Positions 63,835-64,000 of a DNA stretch of 64,000 nucleotides are shown in pieces. Origin of the DNA: Desulfosarcina ovata subsp. ovata (GTDB lineage Bacteria; Desulfobacterota; Desulfobacteria; Desulfobacterales; Desulfosarcinaceae); the NCBI RefSeq assembly GCF_009689005.1, contig NZ_AP021879.1, positions 558,001 through 622,000 of the forward strand, in the 5' to 3' direction. Numbering within the stretch: the stretch's first letter is position 1; the number at the start of each line of letters is the position of its first letter. The notes beneath the pieces are model-generated. The model made no database searches, was not told where the DNA came from, and saw only the letters and a program-made list of their open reading frames with translations. Both the position numbers and the translations under genes were made by a program.

Positions 63835-64000
63835 CCTGAAAACGATTTTGAGACAGTATATCCACCCGATGGCACCGGTTCCAACGGGCGTCGAACCGGT
63901 GCTGGACAAGCTGAGACCGTTTTCAGCCCTTTTTTTCGATGTCTATGGTACGCTGCTGATCAGCGGGGCAGGTGAGATTGGCATCGATCAGAACCCCGCG
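63821..64000 (+). CDS. HAD-superfamily hydrolase, truncated by the window end
   Basis: The first 60 codons only, starting at ATG 63821 and overlapping the end of the glycosyltransferase (GTG 63827 is an alternative start). The motif I sequence ALFFDVYGTLLISG contains the HAD DxYGT nucleophile loop, so a phosphatase or related hydrolase is likely. In this context it could be a sugar phosphatase. The rest lies outside the window. Confidence 0.72.
   Translation, partial: MPVHNLKTILRQYIHPMAPVPTGVEPVLDKLRPFSALFFDVYGTLLISGAGEIGIDQNPA

Noticed and set aside
1-64000. tRNA, rRNA, CRISPR and transposase searches by eye
   Set aside because: No T-arm consensus, repeat-spacer array or transposase motif was seen in the intergenic regions. 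A dedicated scan (tRNAscan-SE, Infernal, CRISPR finder) could change this.

Overview
The window is 64 kb of a moderately GC-rich bacterial chromosome. An anaerobic Desulfobacterota (sulfate-reducer-like, Desulfosarcina/Desulfococcus type) is the best guess. The inference rests on an aldehyde:ferredoxin oxidoreductase, a TRAP transporter, many large hybrid sensor kinases, a PUFA-synthase-like megasynthase and ole genes. No rRNA, tRNA, CRISPR array, transposase or prophage was recognised.

Layout. 1-6.1 kb: a plus-strand set with a 5'-truncated tungsten aldehyde oxidoreductase fused to an SCP2-like domain, two coupled iron-type alcohol dehydrogenases (the first with eroded metal ligands), gpt and a lipoprotein. 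6.2-11.7 kb: a DctPQM TRAP transporter (minus), a repeat-filled gap, a small hypothetical gene and a TyrR-like sigma54 activator. 11.9-15.6 kb: an MltD-like transglycosylase, a SLOG-fold protein, a Nudix hydrolase and two small conserved genes. 15.7-25.5 kb: a hybrid histidine kinase, a B12/radical SAM enzyme, a dihydrouridine synthase, a receiver protein, a GAF-LuxR regulator, a lipoprotein, a SMUG1-like glycosylase and an FmdB zinc ribbon. 25.6-28.9 kb: DAHP synthase behind a Trp-codon attenuator, then typA.

The centrepiece is the minus-strand operon at 42.6-31.8 kb. A 2,356-residue KS-CLF-AT-DH-DH megasynthase, resembling PfaB plus PfaC of PUFA synthases, is coupled by an ATGA overlap to oleB, followed by oleC and oleD, which also overlap. 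No oleA is visible in the window. The gene order suggests that a polyketide-type synthase feeds the OleD-OleC-OleB beta-keto acid to beta-lactone to alkene pathway, in place of or alongside the usual OleA thiolase. Downstream on the same strand are a PocR-domain protein, a K+ channel carrying a C-terminal receiver domain, a PilZ-like protein and typA.

42.8-55.8 kb: a tandem universal stress protein, an Fsr-like MFS pump, a C-terminal J-domain protein, a membrane protein, a 167-bp palindrome, a DUF177 operon, a CDF metal exporter, a symporter-histidine kinase with a small membrane partner, a DUF2760 protein and pgi. 56-59 kb: an acidic protein with 234-bp tandem repeats and an LRR-like tail, plus a secreted partner. 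59.2-64 kb: glycosyltransferases, a GH13 sugar phosphorylase and a truncated HAD hydrolase, probably a glycoside or compatible-solute locus.

All functional calls were made by reading motifs. No database search or structure prediction was run.
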